Notes under the pieces: model-generated
What the model saw: the letters and a program-made list of their open reading frames with translations, nothing else
Told to the model about the DNA's origin: nothing
Databases searched by the model: none
Shown: positions 18,507-26,051 of the stretch, in pieces
How positions within the stretch are numbered: the stretch's first letter is position 1
Layout of the letters: each line of letters begins with the position of its first letter
Assembly (NCBI GenBank): GCA_002337605.1
Contig: DDGL01000016.1
Span: 158,973-222,972 of the forward strand
Reading direction: 5' to 3'
Source: Flavobacteriaceae bacterium UBA1903
GTDB lineage: Bacteria; Bacteroidota; Bacteroidia; Flavobacteriales; Flavobacteriaceae
DNA length: 64,000 nt
Position numbers and translations under genes: made by a program

Positions 18507-18859
18507 ATAGTTTTTCCAAATTTTGCTATTCTAGTAAGCTGAAAACACAACTTTAAGAATAGACTCTTTTATAGTATTTAATTGATTATTTGTATACATA
18601 GGGTGCAAGGACCATACAGAAGTCCTTGTCTGAGTATTTAATTCTATGAATTACGATGTCTTAAGGTTCTGAAAGAAATTATTGAGATATTGGAAAGATT
18701 CTCACCAATACATTGTGGAATAATGAATTAGGTGTTTGTAAAAACGACTGCATGCGACACTTTGTCGGTGACAGATTGGAGGTTTTATGGCAATCGAGGA
18801 TGTTTTTAGTATTGTGTATACTTAATTTTTGGTTGTTAGAGAAGTGTGGTTACGTAGCG
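18507..18859. other. Intergenic stretch between proB and the transglutaminase gene
   Basis: About 350 bases without a convincing gene. It contains a small inverted repeat, CAAGGAC at 18606-18612 and GTCCTTG at 18622-18628, and AT-rich sequence that should include the proBA promoter on the minus strand. A plus-strand open frame starting at 18713 runs into the transglutaminase gene on the other strand and has no family resemblance. Nothing else was seen. Confidence 0.5.
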
Positions 18860-19555
18860 TTATTGAGAAGCTGTATCAAGGCGCTTGTCAAGCAATGTCC
18901 ACTTTTTAGCGATTGGTTTATGGGTTTTTATGAACTCTTGCGGGTCCATCAAAAAGAAAGTGTTGTCATAGGTATGTTCAAACCTATATGTTTCCATATC
19001 TATAATGCCACTGGACCAGGTAGCATCACACAAATACCAGGTTCCATCTAGTTTTATAGCGTTCCACGAATGGTTTGGGATGGTAGTGTCATCAGACTTT
19101 AATAAATTCATTTTGCCGTAGCCGTGAATAATTTCGCATTCCAGACCAGCAAGGTTGGCCAGTTCTTTTAGTAAGTATGCGTATCCTGTACAAAGTGTTT
19201 TCTTTTCTTCGCGCAGGAGGGTAAAGATTTCTTTTCGGTACTGTCTACTCCATTGCTGTAAAGCAGATGGGTTATTGTATAGCTTTTTGTGCGTTTGCTC
19301 ATTGGCATTCATTAAGGTATAGTCGCCGCGTATGTTGTGGGTCACCCAGAAATAAATGGCCCTGAAGCGCTCTGCATCGGTATCTAATTGTGCGGTTAAT
19401 CGCAGTGCTAGTAAGGGTAGATTATACAAATCTTCACCTTTGTACCGTTCCGCAATCTCATCTGCTTTTTGAAAGTCGATTTCTTTAAAATGACTTTGCT
19501 GTGCATGCAAGAACAGGCTAAAGGTGAAGAAGAGTAAGAGAATACTAGTTCTCAT
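18860..19555 (-). CDS. Exported transglutaminase-like protein
   Basis: Protein of 231 residues with a signal peptide (ending FLHAQQ) and one transglutaminase-like domain. The papain-like triad is visible: Cys in KKTLCTGYAYLLKEL, His in IPNHSWNAIKLDG and Asp in WYLCDATWSSG. Such domains act as cysteine peptidases or amidases in the envelope; the substrate is unknown. It follows the carboxypeptidase-regulatory-like gene by 12 bases on the same strand, so the pair is probably co-transcribed. Confidence 0.85.
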   Translation of the reverse strand: MRTSILLLFFTFSLFLHAQQSHFKEIDFQKADEIAERYKGEDLYNLPLLALRLTAQLDTDAERFRAIYFWVTHNIRGDYTLMNANEQTHKKLYNNPSALQQWSRQYRKEIFTLLREEKKTLCTGYAYLLKELANLAGLECEIIHGYGKMNLLKSDDTTIPNHSWNAIKLDGTWYLCDATWSSGIIDMETYRFEHTYDNTFFLMDPQEFIKTHKPIAKKWTLLDKRLDTASQ

Positions 19556-19567
19556 GGAGTAGTCTGG

Positions 19568-19969
19568 TTATTTTTTAGGAGTACTTTCTGAAGTGTCGGT
19601 TCGCAACGCTCCATATAATAAAACAGGATTATCTTCTAAAAAAGGTTCGATGTAAGTAGTTACACGGTTAATGGTAACTTCCTTGTTTTTGTATCCCAGG
19701 TAACTTACTACCAGGATGTCGTTTTCCTTCAGTTTCTTTGGAAACGTAAAAGCACCTGCTTCATTAGAGGAGACGCCAATTGTCGTTCCTTTTAAAACTA
19801 TCGTAGCGCCTAGCAAGGGACCGTCCAGACTGCTTACCACTCCAGTGACGGTTCGTTCGTTGTTTTGAGCATTTACGGGGTTGGTAAAAAGGCATAGTCC
19901 CAGTAGGATGGCCAGCACCCAGCTAATGTTTAACTTGTTTTGTTGCATTGAAATAGATAGTGTTTTCAT
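19568..19969 (-). CDS. Exported carboxypeptidase-regulatory-like (CarboxypepD_reg) domain protein
   Basis: Protein of 133 residues: a signal peptide (ending NPVNAQ) and one beta-sandwich domain of the type found at the N-terminus of SusC/TonB-linked receptors, RTVTGVVSSLDGPLLGATIV through DILVVSYLGYKNKEV. Here the domain stands alone with a short tail and no barrel, so it is not a receptor fragment cut by a visible frameshift. It is upstream of the transglutaminase-like gene with a 12-base gap, which suggests a shared envelope role. Confidence 0.75.
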   Translation of the reverse strand: MKTLSISMQQNKLNISWVLAILLGLCLFTNPVNAQNNERTVTGVVSSLDGPLLGATIVLKGTTIGVSSNEAGAFTFPKKLKENDILVVSYLGYKNKEVTINRVTTYIEPFLEDNPVLLYGALRTDTSESTPKK

Positions 19970-20175
19970 AATAGTATTGTTTTTGTTTACCCAAACGTAG
20001 TGATATCAGCACCGTATTAAAAGGCATCTTGAGGTAACCGGGCACCTGAATGAGGGAAAGATGGATTTTTACTGAGGGAGATTAAGGTGGACGTTTTTTT
20101 TTAAAAGGGGATTATATCTTGGACCAAATCATTTTTCAACAAATCTAATTTCCTAAATAATAGTAACTTTAACCA

Positions 20176-21132
20176 ATGAAGAACTCTCACCTCCTTAAAG
20201 TCGCACTGGCACAAATTTCTCCGGTATGGTTAAAGAAACAAGCAACGCTTAAAAAGATAGAAACTCAAATAGAAGAAGCCGCGCAAAACAAAGCCGAACT
20301 TGTCGTGTTTGGGGAAGGGTTGTTACCAGGCTATCCGTTTTGGTTAGCGTTAACCAACGGCACCCATTGGGATACTACAGTAAACAAAGAACTACATGCT
20401 TTTTATGTACGCAATGCAGTATCTATTGAAAACGGCGATTTAGATACTGTTTGTGCTTTGGCGAAGAAATACAACCTGGCTGTATATCTGGGTATTATTG
20501 AGCGCCCTTTGGATCGTGGCGGGCATAGTATATATGCCTCTTTAGTGTATGTTAATGAAAAAGGTAACATTCAAAGCGTGCACCGTAAACTACAACCCAC
20601 ATACGATGAGCGCTTAACATGGGCACCCGGGGACGGACACGGCTTACGGGTACATCCATTAAAAGATTTTACCGTTGGCGGACTTAATTGCTGGGAGAAT
20701 TGGATGCCGTTACCAAGGGCCGCACTCTATGGGCAAGGCGAAAATGTGCATATAGCCGTCTGGCCAGGGAGTGACCATAATACAAAAGATATAACCCGCT
20801 TTATTGCACGGGAGAGCAGAAGTTATGTGCTTTCGGTTTCCGCATTAATGAAGGTGGAAGATGTTCCGGAAGACACTCCGTACCTGGATACAATACTTAA
20901 AAAAGCACCCAGTATTTTAGCCAATGGAGGAAGTTGTATCGCAGGTCCAAATGGTGAATGGCTGGTCGAGCCCGTTGTAAACAAAGCTGGAAATATATAC
21001 CATACTTTAGATTTCAATAGAATTTATGAAGAACGTCAAAACTTTGACCCTGTGGGGCATTATTCACGTCCGGATGTAACAAAATTGACCGTAAACAGGG
21101 AGCGACAGTCTACAATCAAACTGAATGATTAA
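20176..21132 (+). CDS. Carbon-nitrogen hydrolase (nitrilase superfamily)
   Basis: Nitrilase-superfamily enzyme of 318 residues. The catalytic triad is intact: Glu47 in VFGEGLLPG, Lys137 in HRKLQPTYDER and Cys171 in LNCWENWMP. The LNCWENWMPL and YPFWLALTNG motifs are those of branch 1, the true nitrilases that turn nitriles into acids and ammonia, rather than amidases. The natural substrate is unknown. The gene stands alone; the 200 bases upstream hold the divergent promoters. Confidence 0.87.
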   Translation: MKNSHLLKVALAQISPVWLKKQATLKKIETQIEEAAQNKAELVVFGEGLLPGYPFWLALTNGTHWDTTVNKELHAFYVRNAVSIENGDLDTVCALAKKYNLAVYLGIIERPLDRGGHSIYASLVYVNEKGNIQSVHRKLQPTYDERLTWAPGDGHGLRVHPLKDFTVGGLNCWENWMPLPRAALYGQGENVHIAVWPGSDHNTKDITRFIARESRSYVLSVSALMKVEDVPEDTPYLDTILKKAPSILANGGSCIAGPNGEWLVEPVVNKAGNIYHTLDFNRIYEERQNFDPVGHYSRPDVTKLTVNRERQSTIKLND

Positions 21133-21185
21133 AGATTTTAAGAGAACCTTCATACTTCGTCGCTCGTAACTCGTATTTTATATCC

Positions 21186-21193
21186 TATCTTTG
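21186..21193 (+). promoter_or_regulatory. TANNTTTG -7 box upstream of the RluB-like gene
   Basis: TATCTTTG matches the -7 consensus, 94 bases before the ATG at 21288. The leader so defined contains a dispersed repeat at 21255-21270. Confidence 0.35.
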
Positions 21194-21251
21194 CAAAAAA
21201 TAACAACGCACTAGGTAATAGTGCATTAAAAATGCAATCCGTAGCATATTG

Positions 21252-21275
21252 AGTACTTTGACAGGCTCAGTATAA
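21252..21275 (+). repeat. ACTTTGACAGGCTCAG-type dispersed repeat
   Basis: Core actttgacaggctcag at 21255-21270, resembling the TTCGACTGCGCTCAG family in its layout (ttyGAC, then gCTCAG). It sits in the leader 18 bases before the RluB-like start codon. Confidence 0.5.
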
Positions 21276-21287
21276 ACAAGTCGAAAT

Positions 21288-22184
21288 ATGAGCAGACAAG
21301 ACAATAGTAAAAAAGGAAAGACTTCAGGAAGAGGAAAGAATACCAGTAAAGGAAAAAGCAGTGCACGTGGTAATGCGCCCGTGAAAGGAGGGAAAAGTAA
21401 AACACCTTCAAAGACCCATTTAGCTCCTGCGCGACCTGTTATAGAAAAAAAACAAGACACCCCTAAAAAAAAGGGAGATGGTCGTAAAGGGATTCGGTTA
21501 AATAAATATATTTCTAATAGCGGTGTTTGTTCCCGCCGCGAAGCAGACACATTTATTGCTACCGGATTGGTAACAGTAAATGGAAAAGTGATTAATGAAA
21601 TGGGCTATAAAGTGAACCTAGAAGATGATGTTCGTTTTGATGGCCGCCGTATCAATCCTGAACCAGACACCTATATTTTATTGAACAAACCAAAATCTGT
21701 TGCCTCTACTACGAGTGAAAGTAAGGGGTTAACAGTAATGGATTTAATTAGCAATGCTACCACAGCAAATGTAAAACCCGTAGGTAGGTTGGGTAGAAAC
21801 GCCACCGGATTAATTTTGTTTACCAACGACGATAAATTGGTGAATAAGCTTCACAGCAAAGGCATGGAGCGTTTATTTCATATAGAATTAGACAAGAATT
21901 TAAAAGCTTCAGATCTGGATAAAATCAGAGAAGGAATCTTGATAGATGGTGAAAAAGTTTTTGTTGAAGAAATAAGTTACGTGGACAATGCACCTAAAAA
22001 AGAAATAGGCCTTAAGATCAAAAATATGGGGAATAGTGTTATCCGGACTATTTTTGACCACCTTAACTACAACGTAGTTAAAGTAGATTGTGTAACCATT
22101 GCACACCTTACCAAAAAAGACCTGCCACGTGGACGCTGGAAAATATTAACCAAGCGCGAAGTAGAGCTCTTCTCGATGCTATAA
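21288..22184 (+). CDS. RsuA/RluB-family pseudouridine synthase-like protein lacking the catalytic Asp
   Basis: Protein of 298 residues in three parts: a Lys/Ser/Gly-rich basic N-terminal tail (about 1-70), an S4 RNA-binding domain (IRLNKYISNSGVCSRREAD) and an RsuA/RluB/RluE catalytic domain. In this family the nucleophilic Asp sits in a GRLD motif. Here the codon at 21792-21794 is GGT, giving VGRLGRNATGLILFTND, so Gly169 replaces the Asp. The rest of the fold is preserved (YILLNKPKSV, PRGRWKILTKREV), although the short HP segment after the motif is also altered. It may have lost isomerase activity while keeping RNA binding. A strong terminator follows. Confidence 0.85.
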   Translation: MSRQDNSKKGKTSGRGKNTSKGKSSARGNAPVKGGKSKTPSKTHLAPARPVIEKKQDTPKKKGDGRKGIRLNKYISNSGVCSRREADTFIATGLVTVNGKVINEMGYKVNLEDDVRFDGRRINPEPDTYILLNKPKSVASTTSESKGLTVMDLISNATTANVKPVGRLGRNATGLILFTNDDKLVNKLHSKGMERLFHIELDKNLKASDLDKIREGILIDGEKVFVEEISYVDNAPKKEIGLKIKNMGNSVIRTIFDHLNYNVVKVDCVTIAHLTKKDLPRGRWKILTKREVELFSML

Positions 22185-22206
22185 TTTTAGTAACCATTGA
22201 AATTTT

Positions 22207-22235
22207 AAAAGGCTCTCGTTTTGAGAGCCTTTTTT
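22207..22235 (+). terminator. Rho-independent terminator after the RluB-like gene
   Basis: Arms GGCTCTC (22211-22217) and GAGAGCC (22223-22229), extended by AAAA/TTTT, with a five-base loop and a T run. It begins 22 bases after the stop codon. Confidence 0.85.
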
Positions 22236-22428
22236 GTTGATAGACGTCAACCCTTCAGCAGGTTGCATCAGAAGAAGAATGAGAGGTGGCTGCTTGGTTT
22301 TTCTTTGTGTCCTATGGCATAAAAAAAATGTATCGAAACCCTTAAAATTTTTCTTAAAAAGAATTTCCAATTCAAAAAATAAATTACATTTGCTCAGTTT
22401 TTAGCTGAACACATTGAACCCAGTTTAT

Positions 22429-22596
22429 ATGTTCGGGCTTTTGAAGATTAGGAAGTCATATTCAAAAGCATTCTGCCAGGCGGAGAACCGAAATTTAAAG
22501 CTAGCTTCCGTTACTCCCAAGATAGAAGGCCCGGTTATTAAGACCAAAGGCATCGCATCTCGTTTGGCCTATTGGCTAAACCCCATTCGCATCTAG
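22429..22596 (+). CDS. Possible small protein upstream of speA
   Basis: Open frame of 55 codons from ATG at 22429 (a TTG at 22414 adds five), giving a basic peptide with KIRKSYSKAF near the start and GIASRLAYWLNPIRI at the end. No family was recognised. It lies between the RluB-like terminator and the arginine decarboxylase gene, so it would be the first product of the speA transcript or a chance frame in its leader. Evidence is limited to its length and position. Confidence 0.25.
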   Translation: MFGLLKIRKSYSKAFCQAENRNLKLASVTPKIEGPVIKTKGIASRLAYWLNPIRI

Positions 22597-22619
22597 TTTA
22601 CAGCGTTAAAGTATTGTTA

Positions 22620-22640
22620 TTCCGTGATTTTACTACGGAA
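22620..22640 (+). promoter_or_regulatory. Small hairpin in the speA leader
   Basis: TTCCGT (22620-22625) and ACGGAA (22635-22640) form a six-base-pair stem with a nine-base loop, 45 bases before the speA ATG. There is no T run, so it is not an obvious terminator; a regulatory role is only a possibility. Confidence 0.25.
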
Positions 22641-22684
22641 ACGCTCCCATTATTCTCTATTTTTATATACTCAAAAGACATAAA

Positions 22685-24136
22685 ATGAATACTAAATATA
22701 TTGATCTTATCGATCAAACCTACCATTTCCCACAAGCTGAGTTTAACTTGAAAGAGGACACTCTTACGTTTCACGACATAGACCTAATGCAATTAGTGGA
22801 ACAATATGGTGCCCCTTTAAAGTTTACTTATTTGCCAAAGATTTCTAATAACATCCAGCGTGCTAAAAAATGGTTCGCAGATGCCATTGAAAAGAATAAT
22901 TACAAAGGAACGTATAACTACTGCTATTGCACAAAAAGCTCGCATTTTAAGCATGTGTTACACGAGGCACTTAAGAATGATATTCATATTGAAACGTCTT
23001 CAGCATTCGATATTAATATTGTTGAAAATTTAAAGGCTGAAGGAAAAATTACAAATCAGACTTACGTAGTATGCAATGGTTTTAAAAGGGATCAGTATGT
23101 GAAAAATATTGCCCGTTTTATTAATGAGGGTCACGAAAATTGTATTCCTGTAATTGATAATTATGAAGAGATTTCGTTGCTTTCAGAAGAAATAAGTGGT
23201 GATTTCAAAGTAGGGATTAGAATTGCCAGTGAAGAAGAACCTAAGTTTGAGTTTTATACCTCAAGATTAGGAATTGGGTATAAAAATATTGTTCCTTTTT
23301 ACGAAGACCAAATTAAAAATAACGATAAGGTAGAGCTAAAAATGCTTCACTTCTTTATTAATACTGGAATTCGTGATAACGCCTATTACTGGAACGAATT
23401 AGTGAAATGCTTAAAAGTTTACACAAGACTGAAAAAGATTTGCCCAACACTTGATAGTTTGAATATTGGCGGCGGCTTCCCAATTAAAAACTCTATGGCG
23501 TTTGAGTATGACTATGAGTATATGATTAACGAAATTATCAACCAGATAAACATCACTTGTGCCGAAGCTGAGGTGACTGTCCCTAATATCTTTACTGAAT
23601 TTGGAAGCTTTACCGTAGGCGAGAGTGGGGGTGCTATTTATGAAATCCTCTATCAAAAACAACAGAACGATCGCGAAAAATGGAATATGATAAATTCCTC
23701 ATTTATAACTACGTTACCCGATACATGGGCTATTAGCAAACGGTTCATCATGATGGCAGTGAATCGCTGGAATGATGAGTATGAACGCGTATTACTGGGA
23801 GGTTTAACGTGCGATAGCGACGATTACTACAATAGTGAGCAGCATATGAATGCTATTTACCTTCCCAAGTATAAAAAAGAGAAACCGCTTTATATAGGTT
23901 TCTTTAACACGGGAGCATACCAGGAAACTATTGGAGGCTTTGGCGGATTACAACATTGTTTAATCCCGAGCCCTAAACACATTCTTATAGATAAAGATGA
24001 AAATGGAAACATTTCACATAAACTATTTTCCCCTCAACAAACCAGTGAGCAACTCCTTGGAATTTTAGGCTACGGAACCTCTCCTGCTGAAGAAAAAATA
24101 GAAACACAACAACCAGAATTATCAAATAATAATTAG
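22685..24136 (+). CDS. speA: Arginine decarboxylase (PLP, alanine-racemase fold)
   Basis: Converts arginine to agmatine, the first step of putrescine synthesis. The 483-residue protein is the compact flavobacterial form. Near the N-terminus is the PLP-lysine region NYCYCTKSSHF, followed by the barrel with LKMLHFFINTG and LNIGGGFPIKNS and the C-terminal GLTCDSDDYY and FFNTGAYQETIGGFGG, whose Cys and Asp contribute to the partner active site. Agmatinase starts four bases after the stop, then a deoxyhypusine-synthase-like gene and a GNAT-nitrilase gene, so this is the head of a polyamine operon. The long leader (from 22236) may carry regulation. Confidence 0.93.
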   Translation: MNTKYIDLIDQTYHFPQAEFNLKEDTLTFHDIDLMQLVEQYGAPLKFTYLPKISNNIQRAKKWFADAIEKNNYKGTYNYCYCTKSSHFKHVLHEALKNDIHIETSSAFDINIVENLKAEGKITNQTYVVCNGFKRDQYVKNIARFINEGHENCIPVIDNYEEISLLSEEISGDFKVGIRIASEEEPKFEFYTSRLGIGYKNIVPFYEDQIKNNDKVELKMLHFFINTGIRDNAYYWNELVKCLKVYTRLKKICPTLDSLNIGGGFPIKNSMAFEYDYEYMINEIINQINITCAEAEVTVPNIFTEFGSFTVGESGGAIYEILYQKQQNDREKWNMINSSFITTLPDTWAISKRFIMMAVNRWNDEYERVLLGGLTCDSDDYYNSEQHMNAIYLPKYKKEKPLYIGFFNTGAYQETIGGFGGLQHCLIPSPKHILIDKDENGNISHKLFSPQQTSEQLLGILGYGTSPAEEKIETQQPELSNNN

Positions 24137-24140
24137 TATA

Positions 24141-25076
24141 ATGAACACCAGAACATACGCTGGCATCCCAAAGGAATATGCCGCATTGGAAACTTCAAAA
24201 ATTGTTTTAATCCCTGTGCCTTATGACGGTACCAGTACCTTTCAAAAAGGAGCAGATAAGGGGCCAGAAGCTTTTTTACACGCTTCAGAAAATATGGAGT
24301 TGTACGATATTGAAACTCAATCTGAAGTATACAAACAAGGAATTCACCTAACTGAAGCGATTACCGAAAATAGTTCGCCGGAAGCCATGGTGAAAGAAGT
24401 CCACAAAAAAACCAAAGAGCTAATTCTTCGGAATAAATTCGTGACTGTTTTTGGAGGGGAGCATAGCATTTCTATTGGTACCATCCGTGCTTTTAATGAA
24501 TGTTTTGACGACCTTACCGTGTTGCATATAGATGCCCACGCAGATCTTCGAAAGGAGTATGAAGGCTCTAAATGTAACCATGCCTGTGCGGTGTATGAAG
24601 CGAGCCAGACCACTAATTTAATCCAGGTTGGAATCCGTAGCATGGATGTTGCGGAGACTACCGTGATGGATGAAGATAAAACCTGGTTTGCACATGATAT
24701 GGCAACCGATGAGTACTGGATGGACAATGTTATTGAGGCGTTGGGAGACAATGTGTTTATTACCTTCGATCTGGATGCGTTAGACCCTTCCATTATGCCT
24801 TCAACCGGTACTCCGGAGCCTGGTGGATTATTTTGGTATGAAACCTTAGATTTCTTAAAACAAGTATTTGATGCTAAAAATGTAGTAGGGTTTGATATTG
24901 TAGAGTTAATGCCAAGAGCAGAGGATAAGTCTTCAGACTTCTTAGCCGCTAAGCTGTATTACAAAATGTTGAGTTACAAATTTTCAGGGCAAGAAGCCGA
25001 TGTAGAGTTTGAAAGTAATTTCAACGATAAGGGAAGTACTATTTCAAAATTTAAAGACACAAACAATGACAACTAA
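24141..25076 (+). CDS. speB: Agmatinase
   Basis: Ureohydrolase of 311 residues that converts agmatine to putrescine and urea with a dinuclear manganese centre. The three metal-binding motifs are complete: VFGGEHSISIG, HIDAHADLR and TFDLDALDPS. The substrate is inferred from the immediately preceding arginine decarboxylase; arginase or formimidoylglutamase activity is less likely here. The last 11 bases overlap the start of the next gene, a sign of coupled translation. Confidence 0.93.
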   Translation: MNTRTYAGIPKEYAALETSKIVLIPVPYDGTSTFQKGADKGPEAFLHASENMELYDIETQSEVYKQGIHLTEAITENSSPEAMVKEVHKKTKELILRNKFVTVFGGEHSISIGTIRAFNECFDDLTVLHIDAHADLRKEYEGSKCNHACAVYEASQTTNLIQVGIRSMDVAETTVMDEDKTWFAHDMATDEYWMDNVIEALGDNVFITFDLDALDPSIMPSTGTPEPGGLFWYETLDFLKQVFDAKNVVGFDIVELMPRAEDKSSDFLAAKLYYKMLSYKFSGQEADVEFESNFNDKGSTISKFKDTNNDN

Positions 25077-26040
25077 AGGAGCGATTACAGAATTTATTGA
25101 AAAATATTACTTACACTTTAACGCAGCTGCCTTGGTAGATGCCGCAAAAGGGTATGAAGATCAATTAAATAGTGGTGCAAAAATGCTGGTTTCTTTAGCA
25201 GGCGCTATGAGTACAGCCGAATTAGGGAAAATTTTTGCTGAAATGATTCGCCAGGACAAAGTGCATATTATCTCTTGTACAGGAGCCAACCTTGAAGAAG
25301 ATATTATGAATCTGGTAGCCCACAGCCATTACAAACGCGTGCCAAATTACCGTGATTTGACAGCACAGGATGAGTGGGATTTACTGGAAAAAGGGCTTAA
25401 CCGTGTTACCGATACCTGTATTCCTGAAGAAGAAGCGTTTCGCAGAATTCAGGAGCACATCGTTAAAATATGGATGGATGCTGAAGCAAAAGGAGAACGC
25501 TACCTGCCGCATGAATATATGTACAAACTACTGTTAAGCGGAGTCTTAGAAGAACACTACGAAATAGATCTAAAAGACAGTTGGATGTACGCTGCTGCCG
25601 AAAAAAACCTACCTATTGTTTGCCCGGGATGGGAAGATAGTACGATGGGAAATATTTTCGCCAGCTACGTGTTAAAAGGTGAATTGAAAGCCGCTACCAT
25701 GAAAAGCGGAATCGAGTATATGACCTTCCTGGCAGACTGGTATACCGATAATTCTGAAAAAGGAATAGGTTTTTTCCAGATAGGAGGCGGAATTGCAGGA
25801 GACTTCCCAATTTGTGTAGTACCCATGCTCTACCAGGATATGGAGCGTACCGATACGCCATTCTGGAGTTATTTTTGCCAGATCAGCGACTCCACTACCA
25901 GCTACGGAAGCTACTCTGGAGCAGTGCCTAATGAGAAAATAACATGGGGGAAACTAGATATTAATACCCCAAAATATATTATTGAAAGTGATGCGACCAT
26001 TGTGGCGCCACTAATTTTTGCCTATCTGTTAGGTATGTAA
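25066..26040 (+). CDS. Deoxyhypusine-synthase-family protein without the catalytic lysine
   Basis: Member of the deoxyhypusine synthase family, 324 residues from ATG 25066. That start overlaps speB by 11 bases and avoids a 19-residue extension that would lie wholly in speB. The NAD-binding Rossmann parts are recognisable (KMLVSLAGAMSTAELG, ISCTGANLEED, PIVCPGWEDSTMGN, NEKITWGKL). In the eukaryotic enzyme the lysine that forms the imine with the butylamine group lies in GGGVVKHH; here the matching stretch is GGGIAGDF (residues 240-247), with Gly245 in its place. Bacteria lack eIF5A, and bacterial relatives include homospermidine synthases, but loss of the lysine argues against the usual chemistry. 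Its place between speB and a nitrilase gene ties it to polyamines. The exact reaction is unknown. Confidence 0.88.
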   Translation: MTTKGAITEFIEKYYLHFNAAALVDAAKGYEDQLNSGAKMLVSLAGAMSTAELGKIFAEMIRQDKVHIISCTGANLEEDIMNLVAHSHYKRVPNYRDLTAQDEWDLLEKGLNRVTDTCIPEEEAFRRIQEHIVKIWMDAEAKGERYLPHEYMYKLLLSGVLEEHYEIDLKDSWMYAAAEKNLPIVCPGWEDSTMGNIFASYVLKGELKAATMKSGIEYMTFLADWYTDNSEKGIGFFQIGGGIAGDFPICVVPMLYQDMERTDTPFWSYFCQISDSTTSYGSYSGAVPNEKITWGKLDINTPKYIIESDATIVAPLIFAYLLGM

Positions 26041-26051
26041 TTCACAAAAAA

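Noticed and set aside
18713..19051. Plus-strand frame of 112 codons across the proB-transglutaminase gap
   Set aside because: Overlaps the active-site end of the transglutaminase gene on the other strand and resembles no family.
24344..24793. Minus-strand frame of 149 codons inside agmatinase
   Set aside because: Shadow of speB, whose metal-binding motifs are complete.
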